Assembly (NCBI GenBank): GCA_019359175.1
Contig: JAHHHU010000001.1
Coordinates: forward strand, 124,001-188,000
Reading direction: 5' to 3'
Length of the DNA stretch: 64,000 nt
Source: Phormidium tanganyikae FI6-MK23
GTDB lineage: Bacteria > Cyanobacteriota > Cyanobacteriia > Leptolyngbyales > Leptolyngbyaceae
Part shown: one piece after another, positions 19,227-30,664 of the stretch
Layout of the letters: every line of letters starts with the position of its first letter
How positions within the stretch are numbered: position 1 is the stretch's first letter
Position numbers and translations under genes: made by a program
The notes under the pieces: model-generated
What the model was told of the DNA's origin: nothing
Databases searched by the model: none
The model's input: only the letters and a program-made list of their open reading frames with translations

Positions 19227-19497
19227 TTGACGGGATTTCTCGCTTCGTTGGGAGCGGCTTCTGCCTCCTAAATCCCCCATTCTGGGGACTTTGAGGAGCG
19301 GAACATCGTTGATCACTTAGGCAAACTCGCTTTTGAAATTGCCTGAAATGAGAAACAACCTTCAACAGATATCAAATCTGTTAAAGGTTGTTTCTCAGAA
19401 GCCTTACTAACGAAATTGAGATCGAGCTTCCTCCGTTCAAAGTCCCCCATTCTGGGGAATTTAGGGGGCAGCCAAATTCATAATCGAAGCAAGCCAA
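19227..19497. repeat. Copy B of the MITE-like repeat, with a large hairpin in its centre
   Basis: The left arm (19227-19297; CTGCCTCCTAAATCCCCC, TTCTGGGGACTTTG) and the right arm (19437-19497; CAAAGTCCCCCATTC, GGGGAATTTAGGGGGCAG) are inverted copies of each other and match the arms of the copies at 32984 and 41871. The loop between them contains a separate perfect hairpin at 19350-19396. The whole element fills the space between the convergent murE and permease genes. Confidence 0.7.
19350..19396. terminator. Long hairpin between murE and NCS1 permease, likely bidirectional terminator
   Basis: An almost perfect stem of about 20 bp (GAGAAACAACCTT-AACAGAT paired with ATCTGTT-AAGGTTGTTTCTC) around a 5-base loop. 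T-rich flanks are weak, but the position between two convergent genes supports a terminator role. Confidence 0.65.
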
Positions 19498-19504
19498 CCC
19501 AAAT

Positions 19505-20785
19505 TTACGCCCGAACCGAACTCGGCAAAACTCGACTAAGAAGCGCATGCAGCAACGCCGCAGAAATTACTCCGTTGATCGGTGCAATTCCGAAACCTGC
19601 TTCACCAGAAAAATACGCGATCGAGGCTCCCACAATGTAAGCAATCACTCCTGCCCAATTAAATGCAGGCAGCGGATCTTCTAGCGATGGGAAATCTCCG
19701 CCGCGATTGAACCAATAATCCGCCATGATGATGCCGCCCACGGGAGGAATCACAGTTCCAAGAAACAGCAAAAACGGAATCATATTGCCATAGATTCCAC
19801 CCAGCGCGAGAACGAGCGCGAAGGTTGCTCCACCTAATACAAAAGCCGTTCGTTTTGAAGTGCGGAAGAAGTTACTTCCCGCGATCGAGAACGCATAAAT
19901 CGTATTGTCCTGCGTTGTCCAAACATTCAGAATCAATAGCACCAATCCACCCAACAGCAATCCTTGTTTCGCCATTGCTTCGATCAAATCATTCGTACCG
20001 TAGACCAAAGTACAGAATGCACCTGTGAACACCAGCAAACCATTGATGAATAGAAAAGCTAGGAGCGTACTACCCACTGCATTCTTCGTTGAGTCAGCAA
20101 ATCGGCTCCAGTTAGTCGCTTGAGTTCCACCAGAGATGAACGTTGCAATCACTACTCCGATCGCTTCTGTCACTCCGATCGTTTTTGCCGGAACTAAGGA
20201 GAACAAATCGCCTGCATCTCGAAACCCGATCGCCAAACTCAGCGCGATCAGAACGAGCATAGCGGGAACTGCCAATCGGCTCAACCAATCCATCGCGGTG
20301 TATCCCATATAAGCGGTGACACAAAACGCATAGGTAAAGAATACGATCGCAGCCCATTCTAAAGATGCGGGAAGGTTCAATAACTTCAACAGCGCACTTG
20401 CAATAAACGCATTCGTCACGGCATACCAACCGATCTGAGTAAAGCCCAGAATGAAATCTACCCAGCGCGATCCGATCGCCCCGAAGCTAAACCGCGCCAT
20501 CAGCACCGTACTCAATCCACTTTTCGCAGCAATATACGCTAGTGCAGCACAGTAAGACCCCAATGCTAGATTTCCGATGATCATCACCCAAATCATGTCC
20601 CCAAATCGCAGCGACGATCCGAGTGTGCCGCCTGCGAGGAGCGTGGTCGAAGTCAGCGCAAACCCCATCAGCAAAGGAGCCAATGACCAGATCGGTTTAC
20701 GATCGGACATGGGCACAGCAGACAAAGGATAGTCCTGACTCGCCTGAGAGCGATCAGCGACTTGTGGCTCACCAATAAGACTCAT
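19505..20785 (-). CDS. NCS1-family cytosine/purine permease
   Basis: A 426-residue polytopic membrane protein with about 12 hydrophobic segments. It resembles the nucleobase:cation symporter-1 family (CodB/cytosine permease): N-terminal PIWSLAPLLMGFALTS, the GGTLG and FGAIGSRW segments of helices 1 and 3, SGGTQATNWSRFA in helix 6-8 and the PPVGGIIMADYW signature near the C-terminus. It should import a nucleobase or related compound with Na+ or H+. No deaminase or catabolic gene is next to it, so the substrate is unknown. It stands alone between the MITE-like element and a histidine kinase gene. Confidence 0.87.
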   Translation of the reverse strand: MSLIGEPQVADRSQASQDYPLSAVPMSDRKPIWSLAPLLMGFALTSTTLLAGGTLGSSLRFGDMIWVMIIGNLALGSYCAALAYIAAKSGLSTVLMARFSFGAIGSRWVDFILGFTQIGWYAVTNAFIASALLKLLNLPASLEWAAIVFFTYAFCVTAYMGYTAMDWLSRLAVPAMLVLIALSLAIGFRDAGDLFSLVPAKTIGVTEAIGVVIATFISGGTQATNWSRFADSTKNAVGSTLLAFLFINGLLVFTGAFCTLVYGTNDLIEAMAKQGLLLGGLVLLILNVWTTQDNTIYAFSIAGSNFFRTSKRTAFVLGGATFALVLALGGIYGNMIPFLLFLGTVIPPVGGIIMADYWFNRGGDFPSLEDPLPAFNWAGVIAYIVGASIAYFSGEAGFGIAPINGVISAALLHALLSRVLPSSVRA

Positions 20786-20911
20786 AAGAAATCGCCTAGT
20801 AGAAATTTCTCATATTGTCCATTGCTGAAGCAAACATAGAGGTATTGCACGTTACGGCAATTCGTTTACATAGCACGTTTGATCTAAAGCCTTTTCCTTA
20901 GACAGCGAAAG

Positions 20912-22465
20912 TCATATCAAAGGAAATTGCACCATAAAAGTAGTTCCTCGATCTTTGCCTGCGCTCTCAACCGAAATCGAACCGCGATGCAGCTCAACTA
21001 ATTGACGCACGATCGCTAAACCTAATCCCAAGCCTTCCTCAGAAGCAGGGTTCGATTGAACTTGACGAAAGCGATCGAAGACGTGTGGTAAAAAATCTGA
21101 TTGAATCCCAATTCCAGTATCAATCACCTTAATTTGAGCGGTAGAATCATCGCTCGTTAGCTGTAGGCTAATTTTGCCGCCTTCAGGCGTGAACTTAATT
21201 GCATTCGTGAGGAGATTTAGAAAGATTTGCTGCAAGCGTTTCGGGTCGCCGGAAATCGTCGCATCGAGATCCATCGCGCTGAAATCGATGTGGAGTTGCT
21301 TTGCTTCGGCGGCAAGCTTCACACCTTCGATCGCGGCTGACATCACAGCGTATAAGTTCACCGACATCAATTTAAGCGTGAGCCGTCCACGAATAATTCG
21401 AGAAACATCGAGCAGATCTTCGATCAGTTGGGATTGGGATTCGGCGTTGCGCTCGATGGTTTCTAAAGCGCGATCGACAGAATTAGAATCGAGATTGCGA
21501 GTTCGCAGAAGTTTTGCCCAGCCTAGAATTGCGTTCAGTGGCGTTCTAAGTTCGTGCGTTACGACTGCGAGAAATTCGTCCTTGCTTTGGTTGGCAGTTT
21601 CCGCTTCTACTCGTGCTGCTTTTTCAGTTTTTAATAATCGATTTTGCTGCGACACTTGATGTTTAACTTCTGTGATGTCTTGTGTGACTCCTAGCATTCG
21701 CACAGGTTCACCTTCAGCGTTGCGCTCAATCTGTCCTTTGCAGTTTAGCCAACGAATTTCTCCGGTTGGTTTGATGATGCGATATTCGTTGTGTAATTCT
21801 GATCCAGCTTGCAGAGCTTGTGTCAATCTTGCTTGTGCTTGATCGCGATCGCTGGGATGAATCGTCGCTTCCCATCCTTCGAGCGTGGTCGGACAGTTGT
21901 TTGGATCAAGTCCAACTAATTCCGCGTAGTTTGGTGACCAGGATAATGTGTCTGTGACTAAATCCCATTCCCAAGCGCCCATGTGAGCAACTTCGAGCGC
22001 TAGGCGCAATCGTCCTTCGCTTTGCTTTAGTGCAATTTGATTTTGCCGCAATTGTTGGCTTAAGCGTTCATGGTCTTCTTGCTCGATTTGCTGGTGCAGA
22101 ATCGCACTTTGCAAGGTGTGGTGTAAAAGTTCAGGCGTAATCTTATCTTTGAGGATGTAATCTTTAGCACCCGATTGGAGAAACTGACGCGCGATCGCAA
22201 GTGATGGAACGATCACAACGATCGGCAAAAATGCTTCAAATTGTTCGAGTTTGGTCAGAAACTCAATGCCTGTGATGTCATGAAGCTCCGAATTCAGCAA
22301 AATCGCGTGAATATTAGATTTTCGGCAGACATCTAGCGCGGAATGTCCAGAATCCACATGAAGAAATTGATCATCAATCTCGCTGAACTGAGATAAATAC
22401 TGCTGATAGGTCTGTCGGTCAACGGGGGAGCGATCGATAATCAGAATTGTATGTTGCTGCTTCAT
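20912..22465 (-). CDS. Receiver-PAS-histidine kinase with Asn at the receiver phospho-site
   Basis: A 517-residue soluble kinase: receiver-like domain (residues 1-125), PAS fold (about 150-268, WEWDLVTDTLSWS), HisKA dimerisation domain with phospho-acceptor H304 in THELRTPLNAILG, and HATPase (about 410-515) with N-box LLTNAIKF, G1 DTGIGI and G2 GLGLGLAIV. In the receiver the usual phospho-aspartate position is N58 (ILLNSELHDITG), so normal phosphorylation there is unlikely. The acidic D11 and a Lys (ILKDK) remain. No membrane helix. A partner regulator is not adjacent. It should pass phosphate to an orphan regulator and sense through PAS, whose ligand is unknown. Confidence 0.88.
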   Translation of the reverse strand: MKQQHTILIIDRSPVDRQTYQQYLSQFSEIDDQFLHVDSGHSALDVCRKSNIHAILLNSELHDITGIEFLTKLEQFEAFLPIVVIVPSLAIARQFLQSGAKDYILKDKITPELLHHTLQSAILHQQIEQEDHERLSQQLRQNQIALKQSEGRLRLALEVAHMGAWEWDLVTDTLSWSPNYAELVGLDPNNCPTTLEGWEATIHPSDRDQAQARLTQALQAGSELHNEYRIIKPTGEIRWLNCKGQIERNAEGEPVRMLGVTQDITEVKHQVSQQNRLLKTEKAARVEAETANQSKDEFLAVVTHELRTPLNAILGWAKLLRTRNLDSNSVDRALETIERNAESQSQLIEDLLDVSRIIRGRLTLKLMSVNLYAVMSAAIEGVKLAAEAKQLHIDFSAMDLDATISGDPKRLQQIFLNLLTNAIKFTPEGGKISLQLTSDDSTAQIKVIDTGIGIQSDFLPHVFDRFRQVQSNPASEEGLGLGLAIVRQLVELHRGSISVESAGKDRGTTFMVQFPLI

Positions 22466-22797
22466 ATCACTCTGTCGGGACTAAAACCTACGAGGAAGAT
22501 GCAGGGAAGGTTTCCGAGATTGTTAAGCGTGCTAAATTTCATCCTAGAAGCTGTTACCTCCTAAGAAATAACACTTTGCTTTATTTTCGGAAGGAATGTC
22601 AACTACTATAAGATTTCGTGATGATGTTTGCAGATGTGAACGCTGTGTTGATGAAATTATTTGCGAGTGCGATCGCAGGATTGATCAGATTGTCGATCGT
22701 ACTGGAATTAATATTAGTTCAGGTATAAAAAATTACTCAAAAAAGAGATCACCGATTCCTAAAAAATCGGTGATCTTGGCGATCCTACCTATGTTGG
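22466..22797. other. Intergenic region between kinase and phosphoketolase genes
   Basis: About 330 bases with the presumed promoter of the kinase gene at the left. In the right half is the phosphoketolase terminator at 22746-22776. A plus-strand frame of 73 codons (22596-22817) runs through this terminator into the phosphoketolase 3' end and is judged non-coding. Nothing else recognisable. Confidence 0.5.
22746..22776 (-). terminator. Rho-independent terminator of the phosphoketolase gene
   Basis: A 12-bp perfect stem (AGATCACCGATT at 22746-22757 with its complement at 22765-22776). On the minus strand it is followed by CTTTTTTGAG, a T tract. It lies 22 bases past the phosphoketolase stop. 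Confidence 0.88.
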
Positions 22798-25275
22798 TCA
22801 ACGTCCTGATTTTGTAGTATCGTCATCGCCTTGAGTCGATGAACCGCTCGAAGTTTGAGGAATCACAGTTTTCTTAGCATTATCACCGCTGTAATACTCC
22901 CATTTCCAGTCCTCGACTTCAGGCATATCTTTCCCGTGTTGCACAATATAGCGCTTATGTTCCGTCAATTTATCACGCGCAATTTGCTTCACATATGCGC
23001 CGATTGTTAGCAACTTTGGAACACGATCGATGACATCTTGCACTAGATGAAACCGATCCAAATCATTCAGCACCACCATATCAAACGGTGTCGTCGTTGT
23101 CCCTTCTTCCTTATAGCCGCGAACATGGAGATTACTGTGATTTGTGCGGCGATAGGTGAGACGGTGAACCAACCACGGATAGCCATGAAACGCGAAGATT
23201 ACAGGCTTATTCGTTGTGAAAATCGAATCGAAATCGCGATCGGAAAGTCCGTGTGGATGCTCGTTCTGCGGTTGCAGCGTCATCAAATCCACCACATTCA
23301 CCAGGCGGATTTTTAGTTCTGGGAAATGATGGCGGAGAAAATCAACTGCGGCTAACGCTTCTAAGGTCGGAACATCTCCCGCACAAGCCATCACCACATC
23401 AGGTTCAGACCCTTGATCGTTGCTTGCCCAATCCCAAATTCCGATGCCTGCGGTGCAATGTGCGATCGCGCTTTCCATATCAAGCCATTGCAGTTGAGGT
23501 TGTTTACCCGCAATGATCACATTGACATAGTGACGACTTTGCAAACAATGATCCGCGACAGATAACAATGTGTTTGCATCGGGTGGAAGATAGACGCGCG
23601 TTACACTCGGTTTTTTATTCAAGACGACATCAATAAAGCCCGGATCTTGGTGAGTAAAACCATTGTGGTCTTGTCGCCAAACGTGAGAGGTTAATAGATA
23701 GTTGAGCGATGCGATCGAGCGCCGCCAAGGAATATGACGACAAGCTTCCAACCATTTTGCGTGTTGGTTAAACATCGAATCAACAATGTGAATGAAAGCT
23801 TCATAACACGAGAAAAACCCATGCCGCCCGGTGAGCAAATAGCCTTCAAGCCAACCTTGACATAGATGCTCGCTCAGGACTTCCATCACGCGCCCATCTA
23901 GCGAAATGTGATCATCATTCGGCAAGATTTCGCCTGTGAAAATGCGATCGGTCGCTTCTAAAACAGCATTCAAACGATTGGAATTGTTTTCATCCGGCGA
24001 CATCACGCGGAAATTGTGATTGTCTTGATTCAGCCGCATCACATCGCGGAGAAACTTCCCTAGTACGCGCGTCGATTCGGTTTCTACCTGCCCTGGAGAT
24101 TCGACGGGAACTGCAAAATCCTCAAACCCTGGGAGCTTTAACGCTTTGAGCAAAACGCCGCCGTTTGCGTGGGGATTTGCGCCCATTCTGCGATCGCCTT
24201 TCGGTGCGAGTTCTGCAAGCTCAGGAATTAGCGTTCCGGTTTCGTCGAATAGTTCCTCTGGTTTGTAGCTCCGCATCCACTCTTCTAACATTCTCAAGTG
24301 ATCGGGCTTACTTGCCATCTCAGACAGCGGAACTTGGTGAGCGCGATGGGTATTTTCGATCTGCACACCATCGACGATTTTTGGCCCTGTCCAACCTTTC
24401 GGAGTCCTCAAAATCATCATCGGAAACTGCGGACGTTCTCTAAAACCGTGCGTTCTCGCTTCTCGCTGAATGCCTTGGATTTCCTGAACGATTTCGTCTA
24501 GCGCTGCTGCCATCAATTGGTGCATTGTTGCTGGATCATCACCTTCAACGAAGTAGGGCTTATAGCCATAGCCAACGAAAAGGTGTTCTAATTCTCGATC
24601 GCTTAATCGTGCCAAAACGGTTGGATTCGCAATCTTATAACCGTTGAGATGCAGAATCGGCAGGACTGCACCATCACGCGCTGGATTGATAAATTTATTA
24701 GAATGCCAACTGGTTGCTAAGGCTCCGGTTTCTGCTTCTCCATCCCCGACCACACAGCAAACGAACAAATCAGGATTATCAAATGCGGCTCCATAAGCAT
24801 GAGCGATCGAGTATCCTAATTCGCCGCCTTCATGAATTGAGCCAGGGGTTTCAGGTGCAGCATGACTGGGAATTCCGCCCGGATAAGAGAACTGCCTAAA
24901 CAGCTTGTCGAGTCCTTCTTCGTCCTGGGTGATGTGTGGATAGAATTCGGTGTAAGTGCCTTCTAGATAGGTGTTGGCGACCATGCCAGGGCCGCCGTGT
25001 CCCGGCCCTGCAATGTAGATGGTGCTGAGATCGTAGCGGCGGATGAGGCGGTTGAAGTGAGCATAGATGAAATTCAAGCCTGGCGTTGTCCCCCAGTGTC
25101 CAAGTAGGCGGGGCTTGATATGTTCGATTTTTAAGGGTTGTTTGAGTAAAGGATTGTCTCTTAGATAGATTTGTCCAACCGATAGATAGTTCGCAGCACG
25201 CCAGTAAGCGTTGATTTTGTGCAGTTCTTCCGGACTCAGTGGAGTAGAGACGGGAGCGGAATTTGCAACTGTCAT
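22798..25275 (-). CDS. xfp: Xylulose-5-phosphate/fructose-6-phosphate phosphoketolase
   Basis: An 825-residue thiamine diphosphate enzyme that splits xylulose 5-phosphate or fructose 6-phosphate with phosphate to acetyl phosphate plus a sugar phosphate. Landmarks: [15 protein letters not shown] at the N-terminus, [10 protein letters not shown], the ThDP/Mg site [27 protein letters not shown], and the catalytic [11 protein letters not shown] with DANTLL. The length equals that of the main cyanobacterial phosphoketolase (Synechocystis Slr0453 type). ATG 25275 is preferred; an in-frame GTG at 25311 would add 12 residues not typical of the family. It is followed by a clear terminator, so it is likely a single-gene transcript. 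Confidence 0.96.
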   Translation of the reverse strand: MTVANSAPVSTPLSPEELHKINAYWRAANYLSVGQIYLRDNPLLKQPLKIEHIKPRLLGHWGTTPGLNFIYAHFNRLIRRYDLSTIYIAGPGHGGPGMVANTYLEGTYTEFYPHITQDEEGLDKLFRQFSYPGGIPSHAAPETPGSIHEGGELGYSIAHAYGAAFDNPDLFVCCVVGDGEAETGALATSWHSNKFINPARDGAVLPILHLNGYKIANPTVLARLSDRELEHLFVGYGYKPYFVEGDDPATMHQLMAAALDEIVQEIQGIQREARTHGFRERPQFPMMILRTPKGWTGPKIVDGVQIENTHRAHQVPLSEMASKPDHLRMLEEWMRSYKPEELFDETGTLIPELAELAPKGDRRMGANPHANGGVLLKALKLPGFEDFAVPVESPGQVETESTRVLGKFLRDVMRLNQDNHNFRVMSPDENNSNRLNAVLEATDRIFTGEILPNDDHISLDGRVMEVLSEHLCQGWLEGYLLTGRHGFFSCYEAFIHIVDSMFNQHAKWLEACRHIPWRRSIASLNYLLTSHVWRQDHNGFTHQDPGFIDVVLNKKPSVTRVYLPPDANTLLSVADHCLQSRHYVNVIIAGKQPQLQWLDMESAIAHCTAGIGIWDWASNDQGSEPDVVMACAGDVPTLEALAAVDFLRHHFPELKIRLVNVVDLMTLQPQNEHPHGLSDRDFDSIFTTNKPVIFAFHGYPWLVHRLTYRRTNHSNLHVRGYKEEGTTTTPFDMVVLNDLDRFHLVQDVIDRVPKLLTIGAYVKQIARDKLTEHKRYIVQHGKDMPEVEDWKWEYYSGDNAKKTVIPQTSSGSSTQGDDDTTKSGR

Positions 25276-25364
25276 AGGAGAATTAGATAGTGAGTCGCGC
25301 CTATATTGCACAATCTTGACGGCTTCTATCTCTGTCAGAGGATGGAAGTTTTTGTTGTGACATC

Positions 25365-25435
25365 AGTTCGACGAGCTTTTCGCTGCGTTGCTCATCCGCC
25401 CCGTAATAGAATCCGAGTGATCGGCTTGTCGAACT
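25365..25435. repeat. Short terminal-repeat remnant of the MITE-like family
   Basis: A 71-bp stretch bounded by 12-bp inverted repeats (AGTTCGACGAGC at the left, GCTTGTCGAACT at the right; 11 of 12 match). It shares the AGTTCGACG outer end and the TTTCGCTGCGTTG inner sequence with the full copy at 41871-42042 but lacks the CCCCTAAATCCCCC core. It lies between pyrG and phosphoketolase, immediately past the pyrG stop region. Confidence 0.6.
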
Positions 25436-25444
25436 CACGCTGAT

Positions 25445-27106
<1,662 letters not shown>

Positions 27107-27249
27107 TCATCCGGTCTATTCTGCCACAGTTGCACGAGAGTAAGGGGAGAATGTTCGGAGTTTCTCAAGGAATGTCTGGCAACCTCTAAGAATTTCGCGC
27201 GTCAATCAGGGCGGTATGTGATACGGTATCCCTTATTTCGTTTGCGGCA

Positions 27250-28992
27250 ATGAAGCGACTTCTCAGCGCATTAGTTTTGGCGGTATTGACAACTGGATTG
27301 ATTGTGACCTCGGCTTGGTCGAACCCTTCTTTGGGTGTGGTGTATCCGCCTGCTGAACATGAGACGATCGCGAAACAAATCTTTCTGATCGGTTCCGCTC
27401 CACCGACGGGTGAAGTGACAGTGAATGGAAAGCCGATTCAGCGCAGTCCAGGTGGTCATTTTGCTCCCAGTTTTCCGCTTCAGTTGGGCGAAAATCAGTT
27501 TTCGATCCGCTATCAGGATCAAGAACTGAAAATCAAAGTAAAGCGCGATTCCGCTGATCCGCCTGCGCCCGTGGGAATGACCTTTGGTAAAGATTCGTTG
27601 ACTCCGGGGAGCGACCTTGCCCGACTTCCCGGAGAAGCAATCTGTTTAAGCGCGATCGCACCGCCCAACGTGATGGTGAATGCGAAGATTGCAGGTCAGA
27701 TGTTGCCGTTGATGCCACAGAGCGCGATCTCAAATCTGCCTGAAAATTCGGGTGTGTTGACTGGACTCGTTCAGCCGATCTCGACTCAAGCGACTCAGTA
27801 TGCGACCTGCCTGAAACCGCAATCGATCGGGGATTTAGGCAAAGTCACTTATCTTTTAGGCAGTATGAGTCAGGAGGCTCCCGGAAAGCTTGTGATTCTC
27901 GATCCGGCTCGATTAGAAGTGGCTGAAGTGATCGCTGACTCAGGAGCCGCTCGAACGGGTGCAAGTACTAATTTTTCTCGCATCACGCCGTTACCGAAAG
28001 GCACGAGAGCGACGATTACAGCGCGTGAAGGGGATTGGGTGCGGCTCGATTATGGTGGATGGATTCGATCGAGCGAAGTGAAAATCGTGCCGGGAGCAAC
28101 GCCAGTACAGTCGATTATTCGCGGCATTACGTCGCGCCAAACGAAAGACTGGACAGAAGTACTCTTTCCTCTGCAAACTCCTGTCCCAATTACAGTACAA
28201 CAAGATCAAAATCGATTTACGCTCACGCTTTACAATACCACTGCACAAACAGACACGATTCGATTAAGTGATGATCCGGTGATTGCTAGATTAGACTGGC
28301 AGCAAGTCGAACCTGAAAAGATTGAATATCGCTTCAATCTCAAATCTAATCAACAGTGGGGTTATAAGCTGAGATATGAAGGCACAACGCTAGTTCTATC
28401 GCTAAAACATCCTCCGCAAACAAAGCAGAAATCCCTGTCAGGAATCAAAATTCTCATCGATCCGGGACACGGTGGAAATGAAGATCTCGGATCACGAGGC
28501 GGAACCGGATATCCAGAAAAGTCGGTTGCGCTGATCACGAGTAAATTATTGCGCGATGAATTGGTAAAGCGGGGCGCAACAGTGGTTCTGACTCGTGAGG
28601 CGGATATCGATTTAGATTTAGCAGCGCGAGTGAAGCGGATTAATGATAGTGAAGCTGCGATCGCGCTTTCTATTCATTACAACGCGCTTCCGGATGATGG
28701 CGATGCGATCAATACAAAAGGTGTTGCAGCATTCTGGTATCAATCTCAGGCGCATGATTTAGCGCTGTTTCTGCACAATTATTTGGTGAAAGAGCTAAAT
28801 CGCCCCTCTTACGGTGTGTATTGGAACAATCTTGCGCTGACTCGCCCCACCACTACGCCCTCTGTGTTGTTGGAGTTGGGCTTTATGATTAATCCCGACG
28901 AGTTTGAATGGATTACAAATCCACAGGAACAAAAGAAACTCGCGGCAACACTGGCAAACGGAGTAACGGAATGGTTCACCCAGGCGAGATAA
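27250..28992 (+). CDS. amiC: N-acetylmuramoyl-L-alanine amidase (AmiC type) with SH3 and AMIN-like domains
   Basis: A 580-residue exported hydrolase that cuts the bond between MurNAc and the stem peptide in peptidoglycan, mostly during cell separation. There is a signal peptide at residues 1-24 (cleavage after SAWS). A bacterial SH3-like region follows at about 225-280 (GTRATITAREGDWVRLDYGGW), then an AMIN-like beta region (about 295-390). The Amidase_3 catalytic domain starts near residue 398. Zinc ligands and catalytic residues are visible in IDPGHGGNEDLG (His), GYPEKSV (Glu), LSIHYNA (His) and VLLELGFMIN (Glu). A single amidase of this layout is typical of filamentous cyanobacteria, where it also perforates septa. 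Confidence 0.9.
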   Translation: MKRLLSALVLAVLTTGLIVTSAWSNPSLGVVYPPAEHETIAKQIFLIGSAPPTGEVTVNGKPIQRSPGGHFAPSFPLQLGENQFSIRYQDQELKIKVKRDSADPPAPVGMTFGKDSLTPGSDLARLPGEAICLSAIAPPNVMVNAKIAGQMLPLMPQSAISNLPENSGVLTGLVQPISTQATQYATCLKPQSIGDLGKVTYLLGSMSQEAPGKLVILDPARLEVAEVIADSGAARTGASTNFSRITPLPKGTRATITAREGDWVRLDYGGWIRSSEVKIVPGATPVQSIIRGITSRQTKDWTEVLFPLQTPVPITVQQDQNRFTLTLYNTTAQTDTIRLSDDPVIARLDWQQVEPEKIEYRFNLKSNQQWGYKLRYEGTTLVLSLKHPPQTKQKSLSGIKILIDPGHGGNEDLGSRGGTGYPEKSVALITSKLLRDELVKRGATVVLTREADIDLDLAARVKRINDSEAAIALSIHYNALPDDGDAINTKGVAAFWYQSQAHDLALFLHNYLVKELNRPSYGVYWNNLALTRPTTTPSVLLELGFMINPDEFEWITNPQEQKKLAATLANGVTEWFTQAR

Positions 28993-29036
28993 TCCGGGTT
29001 TAGCAGATTGAAGCTGAATGATATACCTTAGAGTGA

Positions 29037-29501
29037 ATGTATCGCTTTAGACAAGGATGGATTGTGAGTAAGCGGATGGGTCTGATTTTAGTTGGTTTGA
29101 TAGGTCTATCAGTGGGTTTGTTAGCACTCAGCAAACTTCAATCTCGCAGACCTAGCATTGCTTCTGGCTGCCCAGATTGGGTACTCTCACAAACCGAGAA
29201 TTCGCCTGAGACGATTCACCCAGAGGATTTAGTCATTGAGCCTTGGTACGGGCGACACAATGTTTTTGCAACATTCAAAATTCCTGATGGCTATCAGCCC
29301 AGTCCGTTTTTTGTGGTGTCGCTGAAAGGTTCAAATCCCTACTGCGGTCAGATTCTTTCTCGATCGAAAACCGGAAGCGATCAACGAGTTACGGGCGTGT
29401 TTAGAACTCGCACAACGCTTTGGTTGATGCTAAGAGGACACCTGGATCAACTCAAGCAGCCCACAAACTGGAAGCTCACAATTTCTAAAGAAAGTCCCTA
29501 A
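29037..29501 (+). CDS. Hypothetical exported or membrane-anchored protein
   Basis: A 154-residue protein I do not recognise. It has a basic N-terminus, a hydrophobic segment at about residues 14-32 that could be a signal peptide or anchor, and then a globular stretch with two cysteines and several aromatic residues (EPWYGRHNVFATFKIP). It begins 45 bases after the amidase stop on the same strand, so it may be co-transcribed with it. ATG 29073 (about 12 residues later) is an equally likely start. The exported topology fits an envelope role, but nothing specific can be said. Confidence 0.55.
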   Translation: MYRFRQGWIVSKRMGLILVGLIGLSVGLLALSKLQSRRPSIASGCPDWVLSQTENSPETIHPEDLVIEPWYGRHNVFATFKIPDGYQPSPFFVVSLKGSNPYCGQILSRSKTGSDQRVTGVFRTRTTLWLMLRGHLDQLKQPTNWKLTISKESP

Positions 29502-29600
29502 GTTCACTCGATGCTGTTCTGCTACTTCCTTGATCGTTGACGAAACTTACGGGATTCGCCATGTATCAAACACGGTCAATGTTAAATCAAGCCATTGATG

Positions 29601-30578
29601 CTAAGGATTCTGTTTCAGGAACCCGTCAATCTGACTTAGCTCTGCATCATTCAAGCGGAATGTCGCAGCTCCGATGATTCCCTCGACTTGTTTCGGATTG
29701 CGTCCACCGACGATCGCACCTGTCACCGCTGGATGCCGGACTGTCCACGCGATCGCAACTTCACCGGGAGTACGATCGTGCGCCTGACCAATTTCTTTCA
29801 ACAGTTCTACCAGCTTGAGATTGCGCGACAGCCGAGGTTCTTGAAACTCCGAATTGTTTTTGCGCCAATCATCATCAGGGAAGTTTGCAATCCGCTCCGC
29901 AGTCATTGCACCTGTAAGCAGCCCTGATTGCATTGGTGAATAAACAATCACACCAATGTTGTTTTCTTGGCAGTAAGGCAGAATTTCAGCTTCAACATCG
30001 CGTTTGACTAACGAATAAGGTGGCTGTAGCGAAGTCACAGGCGAAATCAATTCAATTTGCTGTAGCTGAGAAACATTGAAGTTCGACACGCCAATATATC
30101 GAACCTTTCCTTCTTCTTTAAGCTTTGCAAGTGTACTCCAACCTTCTTCGATCTCAGATTCAGGATTGGGCCAATGAATTTGATAAAGGTCGATCGTATC
30201 AATCTGCAATCGCCGCAAACTATCTTCAATCTCTCGCCGTACAGAATCCGCTTTTAAGCGATGTCCAACTTCGCGGTTTTCATCCCAGATCATTGAACAT
30301 TTTGTGAACACATATGGACGGTCGGAGCGCTCTTTTAGCACCTTTGCTACAACTTCCTCAGAGTGTCCCAAGCCATAAACCGCAGCCGTATCGATCCAGT
30401 TCACACCCAAATCTAAAGCGCGATGAATTGCTGCGATCGATTCCTGGTCGTCTTGGTGTCCCCAGCCAAATTCCCAATTGCCGCCCCCAATCGCCCATGC
30501 TCCATAGCCGATCGAAGTGATGCGAAGATCAGATTGTCCGAGTGTTTTTGTGGGCAGAGCAGTATTTGTTACCGTCAT
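29601..30578 (-). CDS. Aldo/keto reductase
   Basis: A 325-residue NADPH-dependent aldo/keto reductase. The TIM-barrel landmarks are IDTAAVYGLGHSEEVV (catalytic Asp and Tyr), VFTKCSM (Lys), DLYQIHWPNPE (His), IGVSNF and the cofactor-binding AIVGGRNPKQVEGIIGA. The group resembles the YajO/AKR11-like reductases, whose physiological substrates are usually unknown. ATG 30578 has a GAGGAC ribosome site on the minus strand and gives the usual length. The frame is open about 100 codons further (to 30881), but that part shows no homology and overlaps the ExoD gene. Confidence 0.9.
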   Translation of the reverse strand: MTVTNTALPTKTLGQSDLRITSIGYGAWAIGGGNWEFGWGHQDDQESIAAIHRALDLGVNWIDTAAVYGLGHSEEVVAKVLKERSDRPYVFTKCSMIWDENREVGHRLKADSVRREIEDSLRRLQIDTIDLYQIHWPNPESEIEEGWSTLAKLKEEGKVRYIGVSNFNVSQLQQIELISPVTSLQPPYSLVKRDVEAEILPYCQENNIGVIVYSPMQSGLLTGAMTAERIANFPDDDWRKNNSEFQEPRLSRNLKLVELLKEIGQAHDRTPGEVAIAWTVRHPAVTGAIVGGRNPKQVEGIIGAATFRLNDAELSQIDGFLKQNP

Positions 30579-30664
30579 GATGCTGTCCTCAAGTGCAAAG
30601 CCATCTGTCATGTAAGCACTGTGAGAAAACGATCTCCTCTGTCTTAAGTCGAGGTGGAGATATC

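Noticed and set aside
22596..22817. 73-codon plus-strand frame between the hybrid kinase and phosphoketolase genes
   Set aside because: It runs through the phosphoketolase terminator hairpin and into the phosphoketolase stop region, and its product resembles no family. The Cys-rich first part could be chance.
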